Shown here: positions 16,584 through 25,148 of the stretch, one piece after another
Layout of the letters: every line of letters begins with the position of its first letter
Numbering within the stretch: position 1 is the first letter of the stretch
Assembly: GCA_036395115.1 (NCBI GenBank)
Contig: DASWDU010000043.1
Span: 1 to 35,893 of the forward strand
Direction of reading: 5' to 3'
Source of the DNA: Thermoplasmata archaeon
GTDB lineage: Archaea; Thermoplasmatota; Thermoplasmata; RBG-16-68-12
Length of the DNA: 35,893 bases
Position numbers and translations under genes: made by a program
The notes under the pieces: model-generated
What the model saw: the letters and a program-made list of their open reading frames with translations, nothing else
The model's database searches: none
Told to the model about the DNA's origin: nothing

Positions 16584-17776
16584 CCCATACCTCAGGACGG
16601 CCTGGCCTGAGGCCAAGGCTTTGGGTTGACTTTTCCACGCGCGATATGCTGGCTTGTTTGCACGGTGACAACCGTGTCCGATCGGAGGACGGCCTACCAA
16701 TCCAACGGGGAGCAGGCCTTCTTCTGAATAGTGGTCGGGCAGGCCTCCACGTTTTGCTCAAGAGCCTTTCTCTTCCCGCGGGCAGCAAAGTCGGGGTCCC
16801 GCTATTTGTGTGCGAGGCTGTCTTTGAGGCAGTCGTTCACGCTGGATGCCAGCCGGTGTTTCTCGATGTCGATCCGGAGACAATGATTCTTCCCGCTTCT
16901 CAACTCGATCGGCAAGACGCCGTCGCCGCTGTGGTCGCAGTGCACTTGTTCGGCAACCCTGTTGATGTCCATACATTGTCCGACGGGCGATCCATTCCTG
17001 TCATTGAGGACTGCGCTCACGCATTGTTCAGCACGATGCATGGGCGACGAGTAGGGACTCAGGGGATTGGGGCGATTTATTCGTTCGGCCTCGGGAAACC
17101 CGTTTCCATCGGCCGCCTCGGAGCTGCTATTGCTGCTGGGAAGAAGGAGGCGGAGTCCCTCGAGCGGGTTGCGGGCGGAATCCCACCTGAGACTTGGGGC
17201 GAACGTGCCTCCCGTGGGATTCAGTCAAGTGCCATCTCGGCGATGTACAGGAAACCATGGTACGGCATGTTTGCCTATGAACTCGGCCGAACGTTCGAAC
17301 GGGCCCTTGACCCGATGGCACACAACGTTCGCGAATACGCGACCGCTGACGTCCAGTTGTTGGCTCTCGTCATCTCCAAGCTCTCGTCCTATAAGTCTCG
17401 AGTTCCGTTCCAACAAGACGCATGGAAGGTCCTCACGGACGCGGCGATTGATGGATCGGGCAATGAAATTAGACCACAGCTGACCGAACCGGGGGGCACA
17501 TCTGATCAGTGGGTCCTCGCATTGAACTGTGGTTCCAGAGCTCGTCGCGACTTTTTGGCGCGGGCGCTGCTCAGATTTGAGATCGACTCAATCGAGATGT
17601 ATGACGGAGTCCCGGAATCTGCGTCGCGTCGTTTCGGATACAGGGGTGGCGCGCCTGTCGCTGAGCACCTATCCAAGACAGTGCTTGCAATACCGGTTCT
17701 TACCGGTAACAACGCCGATTCGGTCGAGCGAGTTGCGGGCCAGTTGTTCGATGCTGTACGGACTGTGGTCCGATGA
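16580..17776 (+). CDS. DegT-family PLP aminotransferase, second copy
   Basis: The 398-residue PLP enzyme is divergent from the copy at 10037. It has LLLNSGRAGLHVLLKSLSLP, the cofactor aspartate in IPVIEDCAHALFSTMHGRRV (Asp144) and the Schiff-base lysine in IYSFGLGKPVSIGRLGAAIA (Lys173). Such enzymes put an amine on a keto sugar, supplying a possible acceptor for the FemAB-like transferases encoded just before it. No dehydratase or epimerase that would make a 4-keto substrate is seen in the island, so the keto sugar must come from elsewhere. The ATG at 16580 overlaps the FemAB stop in ATGA. The open frame back to 16220 is a shadow of the upstream gene. Its stop overlaps the DUF354 start. Confidence 0.87.
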   Translation: MTHTSGRPGLRPRLWVDFSTRDMLACLHGDNRVRSEDGLPIQRGAGLLLNSGRAGLHVLLKSLSLPAGSKVGVPLFVCEAVFEAVVHAGCQPVFLDVDPETMILPASQLDRQDAVAAVVAVHLFGNPVDVHTLSDGRSIPVIEDCAHALFSTMHGRRVGTQGIGAIYSFGLGKPVSIGRLGAAIAAGKKEAESLERVAGGIPPETWGERASRGIQSSAISAMYRKPWYGMFAYELGRTFERALDPMAHNVREYATADVQLLALVISKLSSYKSRVPFQQDAWKVLTDAAIDGSGNEIRPQLTEPGGTSDQWVLALNCGSRARRDFLARALLRFEIDSIEMYDGVPESASRRFGYRGGAPVAEHLSKTVLAIPVLTGNNADSVERVAGQLFDAVRTVVR

Positions 17777-18819
17777 GAGTGTCGATCGAGGTGGGTCATC
17801 CAGCTCATGTGCACTACTGGAGGCCAGTCTACAGGGCGCTACTCGCCGAAGGGCATGACGTTGTCTTGTTCGCCCGCGGGAAAGAAACCACGTTCGCCCT
17901 CTTGCGGGCCTTGCAGATTCCATTCATCCCAGTCGGGCGTAACTTCCCCACGATCGCAGGCAAAGCTGTCGGAATGGCCTACAATACATTGGATGTACTT
18001 CGCGAGTCCAGACGACTACATATACAGCTCATGCTCAGTGGCGGCATGCCATACAGCGCTCAAGCCAGCGCGATTCTCGGCGTTCCGCATCTGGCGATAA
18101 TCGATACTGAGAACGCCACGTTGACCCTTGGTGTCACCATCCCGTTCACGGATGTAGTTTGCACTCCGGCCTGTTTCCGGAAGTCATTCAAGAATGCAAT
18201 CCACGTCAGATTTGATGGTTACGTAGAGTCGATGTATCTGCGGCCGGAATACTTCACCCTTTCAACCGGGATACGGGAGCAGCTGGGCCTGCTACCTGGC
18301 CAGCCATTTTCCGTGGTACGGTTTTCTTCTTGGGATTCAAGCCATGATTTGGTTCGAGTTCGAACAGGCCTCGAATCGAGTGCCGGGAAGGACCTTCTAA
18401 TTCGGAGCTTGGCGAGACACGGCCCAGTTTTTGCGAGCAGTGAAGTCCCCCTTCCGTCGTCGCTTCTCAAACTCGTCCGTCAAGTCCCATTGAATGATGT
18501 TCATTCCCTGCTTCACTACGCATCAGTGTATTGTGGCGAAGGGGCCAAGATGGCTGCAGAAGCCGGCCTACTAGGTACTCCATGGCTCTATGTTTCTCCG
18601 ATCGGCCGAAGCTACCTCGACGAACAAGAGAACAGATTTGCACTCGGCAGGTCCACCTCCACCCTTGAAGACGCAATTAGCCAGGCGGAAGCTTGGCTGA
18701 GCGACCCGAACCTGAAGGAAAAGTGGCTCGGACGCAGAAGGCAGCTTCTTGACGCAACCAGCGACGTGACACAGTTCGTCCTGCAACAAATCCACAGTCT
18801 CATGGGGGTCCTTCACTGA
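17773..18819 (+). CDS. DUF354 family protein (GT-B-like)
   Basis: The 348-residue protein begins MRVSIEVGHPAHVHYWRPVY, the characteristic start of DUF354 proteins. It continues with LMLSGGMPYSAQASAILGVP, VCTPACFRKSF and, in the second half, a nucleotide-sugar-binding-like region with VYCGEGAKMAAEAGLLGTPW. The fold resembles UDP-GlcNAc 2-epimerase and GT-B glycosyltransferases. The family is frequent in archaeal and bacterial glycan clusters, but I know of no firm biochemical function. The ATG overlaps the aminotransferase stop in ATGA, so it is translated in step with it. A role in activating or transferring a glycan sugar is inference. Confidence 0.85.
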   Translation: MRVSIEVGHPAHVHYWRPVYRALLAEGHDVVLFARGKETTFALLRALQIPFIPVGRNFPTIAGKAVGMAYNTLDVLRESRRLHIQLMLSGGMPYSAQASAILGVPHLAIIDTENATLTLGVTIPFTDVVCTPACFRKSFKNAIHVRFDGYVESMYLRPEYFTLSTGIREQLGLLPGQPFSVVRFSSWDSSHDLVRVRTGLESSAGKDLLIRSLARHGPVFASSEVPLPSSLLKLVRQVPLNDVHSLLHYASVYCGEGAKMAAEAGLLGTPWLYVSPIGRSYLDEQENRFALGRSTSTLEDAISQAEAWLSDPNLKEKWLGRRRQLLDATSDVTQFVLQQIHSLMGVLH

Positions 18820-18824
18820 GTGCT

Positions 18825-20003
18825 GTGAAGGCAGGGCTAAGTGAGGCGGAAGGCGACCGGTCCGATTTGAAGATAGCTTATGTCGTATCGATGACCAACG
18901 GGCTACACAGCTTCGTCTACCGAGAAATCCGCGAGCTCCGTTCACACGGAGTGCTAGTTGTGATGTTTCCGACGAGGGTTGGAACGGGGCCCTACATGCC
19001 TGCTAAGGATTGGCCTGTCTATCGGCCAACTTTGGTTCGCGTGATCGGCGCTCATTTGCGATGGGTTACAGCCGATTCTCGTCCTTACTTGAAAGCACTT
19101 TTCGAAGCCACCCGAATGAACTCGGTGATTGACTTCATCTTGGCCGTCTCCTTCGCCGAGACAATATTGAAGTGTGGGCTCAAGCAGATACACAGCCACT
19201 TCGGTGATCACAAGTTATTTATCGCCTACTTTTGCGGCCTTCTAACCGGGCTCCCGGTCTCTGCTACAATTCACGCGTACGAGCTCTACGACAACCCGAA
19301 CCCGCGCATGTTTAAACATGCGCTTTCGAAAATCGACGCCATCGTGACGATTGCAGAGCATAATCGCTCCGTGCTGACCGACACGTGGGGAGCCCCGGCG
19401 GAGAAAATTTCGGTTGTTCCAATGTTCGCCGACATCCCCCCAGACCCGCAACACGAGCCTAACGGTCAAGGGAAAGTGATTATTCTTACTGTTGCTCGGC
19501 TCGTAGAGAAAAAAGGCCACTCGACCCTCCTGCGGGCAATTTCTCGCCTGCCAAAGAACTACGAAGCGTGGCTAGTCGGGTCAGGACCATTGAACATCGA
19601 AGCCTTGGCAATCCGGCTTGGCGTCGCAGACCGCGTGAGAATTCTTGGCCGAGTCAGTAATGCAGAACTGGACCAACTTTACAGACGCGCTGATATCTTC
19701 TGTCTTGCATCCGAGACCGCAGGGACCGGCGATCGTGAGGGGATCCCCGTTGCCCTGATGGAAGCGATGGCGCATGCGCTTCCGGTTGTCGCGACCAAGC
19801 ACGCCGGCATCCCCGAGCTCGTTGAAGAGATACTAGTATCGGAACGCGATCCCGATCAGCTTTCTGAAGCGCTCTGGAGACTCGGCGCGGACGCAGCACT
19901 CCGCAGCAAATCGGGTCAGCGAAACTACCGAATTGTGCAAAACCGATTCTCGCGGGATAACGTTCTTCTACTAAAATCAATCTTCGAGAGTCTCGTGCGA
20001 TGA
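18825..20003 (+). CDS. GT4-family glycosyltransferase
   Basis: A 392-residue retaining GT-B glycosyltransferase. The N-terminal domain starts at LKIAYVVSMTNGLHSFVYRE and has IHSHFGDHKL and SATIHAYELYDNPNP. The C-terminal domain has VARLVEKKGHSTLLRAISRL, VGSGPL, and the E-x7-E donor-binding motif in EGIPVALMEAMAHALPVVAT. The GTG at 18825 follows the DUF354 stop by 5 bases. No signal or membrane helix is present, so it works at the cytosolic membrane face on the growing lipid-linked glycan. Donor and acceptor cannot be told. Its stop overlaps the next start in ATGA. Confidence 0.92.
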   Translation: MKAGLSEAEGDRSDLKIAYVVSMTNGLHSFVYREIRELRSHGVLVVMFPTRVGTGPYMPAKDWPVYRPTLVRVIGAHLRWVTADSRPYLKALFEATRMNSVIDFILAVSFAETILKCGLKQIHSHFGDHKLFIAYFCGLLTGLPVSATIHAYELYDNPNPRMFKHALSKIDAIVTIAEHNRSVLTDTWGAPAEKISVVPMFADIPPDPQHEPNGQGKVIILTVARLVEKKGHSTLLRAISRLPKNYEAWLVGSGPLNIEALAIRLGVADRVRILGRVSNAELDQLYRRADIFCLASETAGTGDREGIPVALMEAMAHALPVVATKHAGIPELVEEILVSERDPDQLSEALWRLGADAALRSKSGQRNYRIVQNRFSRDNVLLLKSIFESLVR

Positions 20004-21646
20004 TCCTAAGAAAACGAACCATCCACTGTTGTCTAATCGTGTTGGCCCTCATCAACATCGTCTTTCGATACCCAGTTGATGTTACGCATGAATTAGGTGC
20101 CGACACCACATTCGTGCACTCCCTCACAGCGAGCATTGTTCAGGAAGGGCGTGCCTCATGGATCCTGCATCCTTTCTCCTATTTCGGGCTCTACGCGCTA
20201 TCCTATCCCAGTGCAGTCCCGTTCATTTTCGCGAGCGGTACGGAAACTAGTGGCGCACCCATAGAATTGATGACACTCCTGTTCGGGTGGCTTGTCGCCG
20301 TTGTCGGGTGCCTGGGCTCGTTCATTTTCGCAAGGACAATTCGGCGAGATGACTCGTTTGCCCTTCTTGTCGCCCTCCTGTTCCCGTTGGCTCCTTTCTT
20401 CATCAAGGACACATTTTGGGTTGCCTCCACTCGTGGATTTGTTGTGGGCTTGCTACCGGCGTTTCTCGCCCTACTCGTCACGTCAATGAGGAAGCAGGTA
20501 TATCGGGAGGCGGCACTCGCCTTCATCCTCTTCATCTTGTTGGCCGCAATTCACAGAATGGGAGTCCTGTCTCTTTTCTTCTTGATCGCGTACATATTCG
20601 CGATCCCATTCCACAAGGTTACCCAGAGGCTTAGGTTCGCGCTTGTCAGATACGAGACGCAAACGCGATACGCAATCGCTGGGTCAGCCGTCGTCATCTT
20701 TCTCGGAATTTTCTACTTACAGTTCTTGTATCCAGGAATCTTAGGCGCGAACATCACTGACCAGTACCGCACAAGTGCATATCTCCAAGGCGACGCGTTT
20801 CCAATCTTGGTCGCAAACATGGGCGTTAGCTTGTCGGGGAAGGTGGGTCCCATGTTCGCCCTCGCACCTCTTGGACTTCTCGCCTATGTCTGGCGGCGCC
20901 CGAAAGAGGCTACGGACAAGTTTGTTCTGACCGCCACCCTCCTTTTTCTCCCTTTGCTTTCCCTCCGCGATTATATCGCGGAATTCCTAATTCCCCTCTT
21001 CATTTTCCTGTCGGTGTTTGGCCTCATGGCGCTGCGATTCAACCGGCGCAAGATCGTCACTGTCGCCCTCACTGTCGTAGTCCTTGGCTCGGCAGCATTC
21101 TCGTGGGGAATGAAGGACTACTGGAGCGGGCACTATGGAACCGACGCGGCGGTTTCTGATTCGTCGTACTCTGCCGCTCTCTTTCTACGATACAAGGCGT
21201 CGGGCACAATAGTTTCGAATGACGGTCTGATTGCCGGCCAGCTCGCGGCCTTCAGCGGAAGGCCCACTTTGCCACTGGGAGGCGCATCTCTTCACTGGAC
21301 TGGTCCGCAAGAACTCCCGTGGCGATTCATTCCTCCCGAAGAGGTCCGTGTTCAGCTCGTCCCAGTCACAACCATCTCGTTCAACACCGACGAGATCTAT
21401 GTTGCGCTTGGGCTTCGCAACGTAGAATCGGATTGGGAAGCAATGTTGTATTATGTTGAACCCGGCGTTGCGGAGCAGCAATTTCTCACATACGATGTGC
21501 ACTACATTGCGGTCGACACGATGAGGCCTCATACCTTTCTCTCGTACGCATACGATAGGTCTTCTCTGTACCTTGCGTCCGTGCTCCCCTCTTCCTCATA
21601 CATCGTGTACGAGAACGGAGCCGTGACAATCTGGTTCAGGGGATAG
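20000..21646 (+). CDS. GT-C-like polytopic membrane protein
   Basis: The 548-residue protein has roughly a dozen hydrophobic helices followed by a soluble C-terminal domain of about 150 residues (from the KDYWSGHYG region onward). The first extracytoplasmic loop holds VTHELGADTTFVHSLTASI, with an acidic residue where GT-C enzymes place their catalytic Asp. Then come YALSYPSAVPF and, later, LFFLIAYIFAIPF. This matches the layout of GT-C glycosyltransferases that use lipid-phosphate sugars, and also of glycan polymerases. The WWDYG motif of AglB oligosaccharyltransferases is absent, so it is not the N-glycan transfer enzyme itself. A lipid-linked sugar transferase or polymerase acting outside the membrane is inferred. 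The ATG overlaps the upstream stop (ATGA). Confidence 0.8.
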   Translation: MILRKRTIHCCLIVLALINIVFRYPVDVTHELGADTTFVHSLTASIVQEGRASWILHPFSYFGLYALSYPSAVPFIFASGTETSGAPIELMTLLFGWLVAVVGCLGSFIFARTIRRDDSFALLVALLFPLAPFFIKDTFWVASTRGFVVGLLPAFLALLVTSMRKQVYREAALAFILFILLAAIHRMGVLSLFFLIAYIFAIPFHKVTQRLRFALVRYETQTRYAIAGSAVVIFLGIFYLQFLYPGILGANITDQYRTSAYLQGDAFPILVANMGVSLSGKVGPMFALAPLGLLAYVWRRPKEATDKFVLTATLLFLPLLSLRDYIAEFLIPLFIFLSVFGLMALRFNRRKIVTVALTVVVLGSAAFSWGMKDYWSGHYGTDAAVSDSSYSAALFLRYKASGTIVSNDGLIAGQLAAFSGRPTLPLGGASLHWTGPQELPWRFIPPEEVRVQLVPVTTISFNTDEIYVALGLRNVESDWEAMLYYVEPGVAEQQFLTYDVHYIAVDTMRPHTFLSYAYDRSSLYLASVLPSSSYIVYENGAVTIWFRG

Positions 21647-21654
21647 GCCGCGAA

Positions 21655-22860
21655 ATTCACAGGCCAAGGGCTAGGGGCAAAGGGTTTCGAGTCCTACTGA
21701 TTACCAATGCATACGCTCCACAGATTGGTGGAATTTCAGAGTATCTCGCGGAGCTCGTCCGAGGACTTAGGAGCCAAGGGATTGAGACGAAAATTTCCGC
21801 GATGCCAGAAAATTTCAATCGGCTTGACGAAACGGCGCGAGGAAGCAAGATTTGGTGGCGAACTGTTCATCTGATCTTCGTTGCAGCGTTCATAATCCAG
21901 TCGATTCGACGTGTTACTAGGCTCCAACGAGTGAGCCGCCCCCTGGTTGTCCACTCGCATAGCGCGAGTTATTGCTTGCTACTCGGCGTCCTTGCGAAGG
22001 CACTCGGTTCGCCAACAGCCCACACATTCCATTCTCCACTCGACAAGCCGTCAGCGTCGCTCGCTCGCCTGCTACCACGCACCGATGCGGTCGTTTTCGT
22101 GTCACAGGCTCTTCGTACACAATTCGGCTCTGTAGGCCTTCAAGCCACGAACGTAGTCGTCATCCCAGGAGCGGTCGATACGTCTCGGTTCCACCCGCCG
22201 AGCGTCGAGGAACGGAGAGCCGCGCGGACAAGGATCGGCGCGTGGCTCAACGATCCAACCCAAAGGCACATCCTACTTTTCGTTGGACGCGTCGTACCCG
22301 AAAAAGGAGTCGACGTCCTCATCGCCGCCTGCAAAGAAATATTCGAAGCAGATCCTCAGTCCAGCCTCCTCATTGTTGGCCCATTTGGTACAGACCCGAG
22401 TGGCAAGTCATTCATCGCCCGATGTCAAGCGGATATCCGAACGTACGCACTCCAAGGAAGGGTCGCAATGCCTGGTGCATTGTCTGCTGAGGACGTACTC
22501 GCCGCATATCAAGCAGCGGACATACTTGTGTGTCCATCCTCCTGGCCAGAGCCCGCCTCGGTCGCAGTTTCCGAGGGCATGGCGTGTGGGTTGCCCGTGA
22601 TCGCGTCTCGGGTCGGCGGCCTCCACGAGCGGATAGACGAAGGCGTAACCGGCCTCTTGGTCCCCCCGAATGATCCCGGGGCGCTCGCGAAGGAGGTCCT
22701 ACGGGTGCTCAAGGACCCGGATTTGGGGAGAACCCTCGCCAGGGAAGCGCGCACGAAGGCGCTCCGCGACTTGGACGGCAGAATGTTGTGCGCCCGTCAT
22801 CTTGAGCTTTACAGCTCTCTCATAGACGCAATGCACCCCGAGTCGAAACAGAGAGGCTGA
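21655..22860 (+). CDS. GT4-family glycosyltransferase lacking a canonical start codon
   Basis: The first canonical start in frame is an ATG at 21802, but the preceding frame encodes the indispensable N-terminal GT4 strand and loop: RVLLITNAYAPQIGGISEYL, then AELVRGLRSQGIETKIS. No ATG, GTG or TTG lies between the in-frame stop at 21556-21558 and 21802. Candidates are an ATT at 21655 or an ATA at 21643 that overlaps the previous stop (ATAG), as other starts do in this operon. The rest is a normal enzyme: VHSHSASYCLLLGVLAKALG, THTFHSPLDKP-like acceptor region, VGRVVPEKGVDVLI, and E-x7-E in EPASVAVSEGMACGLPVIAS. A base error in the sequence is another explanation. Donor and acceptor are unknown. 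Confidence 0.82.
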   Translation: MHRPRARGKGFRVLLITNAYAPQIGGISEYLAELVRGLRSQGIETKISAMPENFNRLDETARGSKIWWRTVHLIFVAAFIIQSIRRVTRLQRVSRPLVVHSHSASYCLLLGVLAKALGSPTAHTFHSPLDKPSASLARLLPRTDAVVFVSQALRTQFGSVGLQATNVVVIPGAVDTSRFHPPSVEERRAARTRIGAWLNDPTQRHILLFVGRVVPEKGVDVLIAACKEIFEADPQSSLLIVGPFGTDPSGKSFIARCQADIRTYALQGRVAMPGALSAEDVLAAYQAADILVCPSSWPEPASVAVSEGMACGLPVIASRVGGLHERIDEGVTGLLVPPNDPGALAKEVLRVLKDPDLGRTLAREARTKALRDLDGRMLCARHLELYSSLIDAMHPESKQRG

Positions 22861-22944
22861 CAGAATGCTGAGACAACCTCACTGCGGTCACACCAGATCT
22901 CTGGGCAGCGACCTGACGATTGTGGAGGGATCCGCTCGCGACTC

Positions 22945-24129
22945 ATGGTGATTTCGGAGTTCATCGATTCACATTCCGCGGCGACCGCGGCAGGGACTAG
23001 GATACATGCCCTTCGAGAGTTCTTCACCGATAGAGGGTGGGACGTCCTCCTTGTGGTCCCAAGAGATGAAGAATCGGCGGAGGAGACGAGCCGAAACGAT
23101 GGGCGCGTTCGACGCCTGACCACATACGAAACCCGACGGCAACAACTTCAGTCTCCCGCGGCGGTGATTGCGTTCCCGCTGAGCATTCGTGAATATGTCA
23201 ACTCCTTTCGAGAATTCCGGCCAGACATTGTGGTCATCTCCGGATACTCTCCGTTCATCCTCATGGAGCCGTTGCTTGTTGCCAAGTTGCTCAGAATCCC
23301 TGTCGTGTTTGATGTGCTCGACTCGTGGATTCTGTTGGGCGAATTCCATCCCGGCCGGATTCGCAACTGGCTGCGGCGGTCCATCGAGAGGTTCGCGCTG
23401 TCTCGCGGCAACCTCGTGGTCGGTGTTACCAAGACCCAACTAGGGCTGCTTGCGGATCGCTACCGACTGAATTCCCAAACGTTGATGTTGGTACCACGAG
23501 GCGCGGATCTCTCCACTCGATCCGACGCGGGAGTTCGCCCGGACTACGACATCATTCATGTCGGGCCGCCACGCGACTATTACGATAATGACGGAATGCT
23601 CCAGTTCCTGGCCCGCCTGTCTTCCTTGCGTCGCAGTCTTCGCGTCCTCTTCCTTGGAATCGAAGAGGGACCCGTGAAAGCGAAGCTGGAGAGAGATCTC
23701 GCCGCTCACGGACTGACTGGAAACGCGGATCTCCGTCCCCCAGTTCCTTGGTCCGAGGTCGCGAGATGGACTTGCAGGGCGAAGTCGGGTCTGGTTGCCC
23801 TGACTAGGAACCCTCTCTATAAGGCCGCTGTGAGCACGAAGGCCTACGACTATCTTGTCGCCGGGATTCCAATCCTCTTCCTCGGTCCGTCGGATTCGGA
23901 GCAGGCGGAGTTCGTCCGGAAGTATGGGATCGGGCGTGTCTGTGAGACTCCCGAAGAGCTCGCCCAAGAGGCAGCTGCCCTCCTGTCGGACGAGAAGGCC
24001 CTGGGTCTACTTCGAAAAAACGCCGAGGCGGCGGCCTCCTCGCTGGCCTGGACGCAGGTCTTGAAACCGTTCTACGAACACGTGGCCGCTCTCCTGAGCC
24101 TTCGCGACGGGGAGCATGCGCGGGGTTGA
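22945..24129 (+). CDS. GT4-like glycosyltransferase, variant donor motif
   Basis: The 394-residue protein has a GT-B layout. It begins with MVISEFIDSHSAATAAGTRI and RPDIVVISGYSPFIL, then LRIPVVFDVLDSW, and the second domain has DYDIIHVGPPRDYYDNDGML and VPWSEVARW. In place of E-x7-E it has VSTKAYDYLVAGIPILFLG, the S-x-K-x-(F/Y)-(E/D)-Y form found in WbuB-like GT4 members. The ATG follows an 84-base gap, the largest in the operon, in which I see a GGAGGGATCC stretch about 16 bases before the start but no clear TATA box. The stop overlaps the next start in TTGA. The substrate is unknown. Confidence 0.87.
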   Translation: MVISEFIDSHSAATAAGTRIHALREFFTDRGWDVLLVVPRDEESAEETSRNDGRVRRLTTYETRRQQLQSPAAVIAFPLSIREYVNSFREFRPDIVVISGYSPFILMEPLLVAKLLRIPVVFDVLDSWILLGEFHPGRIRNWLRRSIERFALSRGNLVVGVTKTQLGLLADRYRLNSQTLMLVPRGADLSTRSDAGVRPDYDIIHVGPPRDYYDNDGMLQFLARLSSLRRSLRVLFLGIEEGPVKAKLERDLAAHGLTGNADLRPPVPWSEVARWTCRAKSGLVALTRNPLYKAAVSTKAYDYLVAGIPILFLGPSDSEQAEFVRKYGIGRVCETPEELAQEAAALLSDEKALGLLRKNAEAAASSLAWTQVLKPFYEHVAALLSLRDGEHARG

Positions 24130-25130
24130 GTTCGATACCCATGGCGTCTCTTGGTGCGCAAAGGGGATATCTCGTTCACCTTGAGCCTGCCGAGATGGCT
24201 TCCTTCGTCAAGAAGGACTACGAAATCCTCCAGTCGCGGTTCGAAATGCGTCGCCGCTTCTTCCGGGGAGCCCTTCACGCTCTTCCGGATCGGGCAGCGA
24301 TCTACCTTGGAACACGTCAGTCGGCCTTTACCTTCAGCTGGTTTGCGTACCTACAGGCGTACTGGGCCGTGCAGTATTCGAAAAGATTGGCGAAGAAGTC
24401 GCTCGTCGTGCTGGGCGGTTTCGACGTCTGCGCGGACGAGGATCCGCACCTCCCAGATCGCTTGGACTCGGTTCGTTTCATTCTTCGAAATGCGGATGGC
24501 CTACTTGCAGTCTCAGAGAGAGTTCGACAGCAAGCCCTCGAAATTGAGCCGAAGGCTCAGATTTCGCTAGTCTACCAAGGGTTCGACTCCGAAAAGTATT
24601 CGGTCGGCAGCAAGGAGCCCATCGTTACTACGATTGGATACGTCCGGCGTGGGAATCTGGAACGCAAGGGATTGAAGGTTTTTGTGGAAGCCGCGGCAAG
24701 GCTTCCGAGGTTCAAGTTCTTCCTCGTGGGCGAGTGGCTCGATGATTCGATTCAGCACTTGAGGTCGATTGCCCCTCCGAACGTTTCATTTACCGGCTTT
24801 CTGCCAGAGCCGGACCTCATCAACTTGCTTCGTCGGACGAGCGTCTACGTACAAGCTTCGGCGCACGAGGGATTCGGGTGCTCGTTGGCCGAGGCGATGT
24901 TATCCGGCTGTGTGCCCGTCGTCAGCGATCGCGGTGCCATCCCTGAAGTTGTCGGGGACACTGGGACGTACATCGACCCTCGAGATCCCGAGAGTGTTGC
25001 GCGCGGCGTGGGCGAAGCGATGGCCCGAGTGGCGACCGGACCCTCGGCGCGGGAGAGAATCGCGACGTTGTTTCCACTGGAGCGCCGACGGAAGCTCCTT
25101 CTCGGGGCTGTTGAGGAAGTGCTAGGGTGA
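24126..25130 (+). CDS. GT4-family glycosyltransferase
   Basis: The 334-residue enzyme is shorter than its neighbours because the N-terminal domain is compact (RGYLVHLEPAEMASFVKKDY, then AIYLGTRQSAFTFSWFAYLQ). The C-terminal domain is typical: TTIGYVRRGNLERKGLKVF, FLVGEWLDDSI, NVSFTGFLPEPDLINLLRRT, and E-x7-E in EGFGCSLAEAMLSGCVPVVS. The TTG at 24126 overlaps the previous stop (TTGA), matching the operon's habit. An in-frame ATG at 24141 would give a protein five residues shorter and is equally compatible with the fold. It is cytosolic, acting on the lipid-linked glycan. Donor and acceptor are unknown. Confidence 0.88.
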   Translation: MSSIPMASLGAQRGYLVHLEPAEMASFVKKDYEILQSRFEMRRRFFRGALHALPDRAAIYLGTRQSAFTFSWFAYLQAYWAVQYSKRLAKKSLVVLGGFDVCADEDPHLPDRLDSVRFILRNADGLLAVSERVRQQALEIEPKAQISLVYQGFDSEKYSVGSKEPIVTTIGYVRRGNLERKGLKVFVEAAARLPRFKFFLVGEWLDDSIQHLRSIAPPNVSFTGFLPEPDLINLLRRTSVYVQASAHEGFGCSLAEAMLSGCVPVVSDRGAIPEVVGDTGTYIDPRDPESVARGVGEAMARVATGPSARERIATLFPLERRRKLLLGAVEEVLG

Positions 25131-25148
25131 CCCCGCCTACTAAACCGA

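Noticed and set aside
20000-21646. AglB oligosaccharyltransferase
   Set aside because: The topology is similar, but no WWDYG-like motif is present in the C-terminal domain, which is also short.
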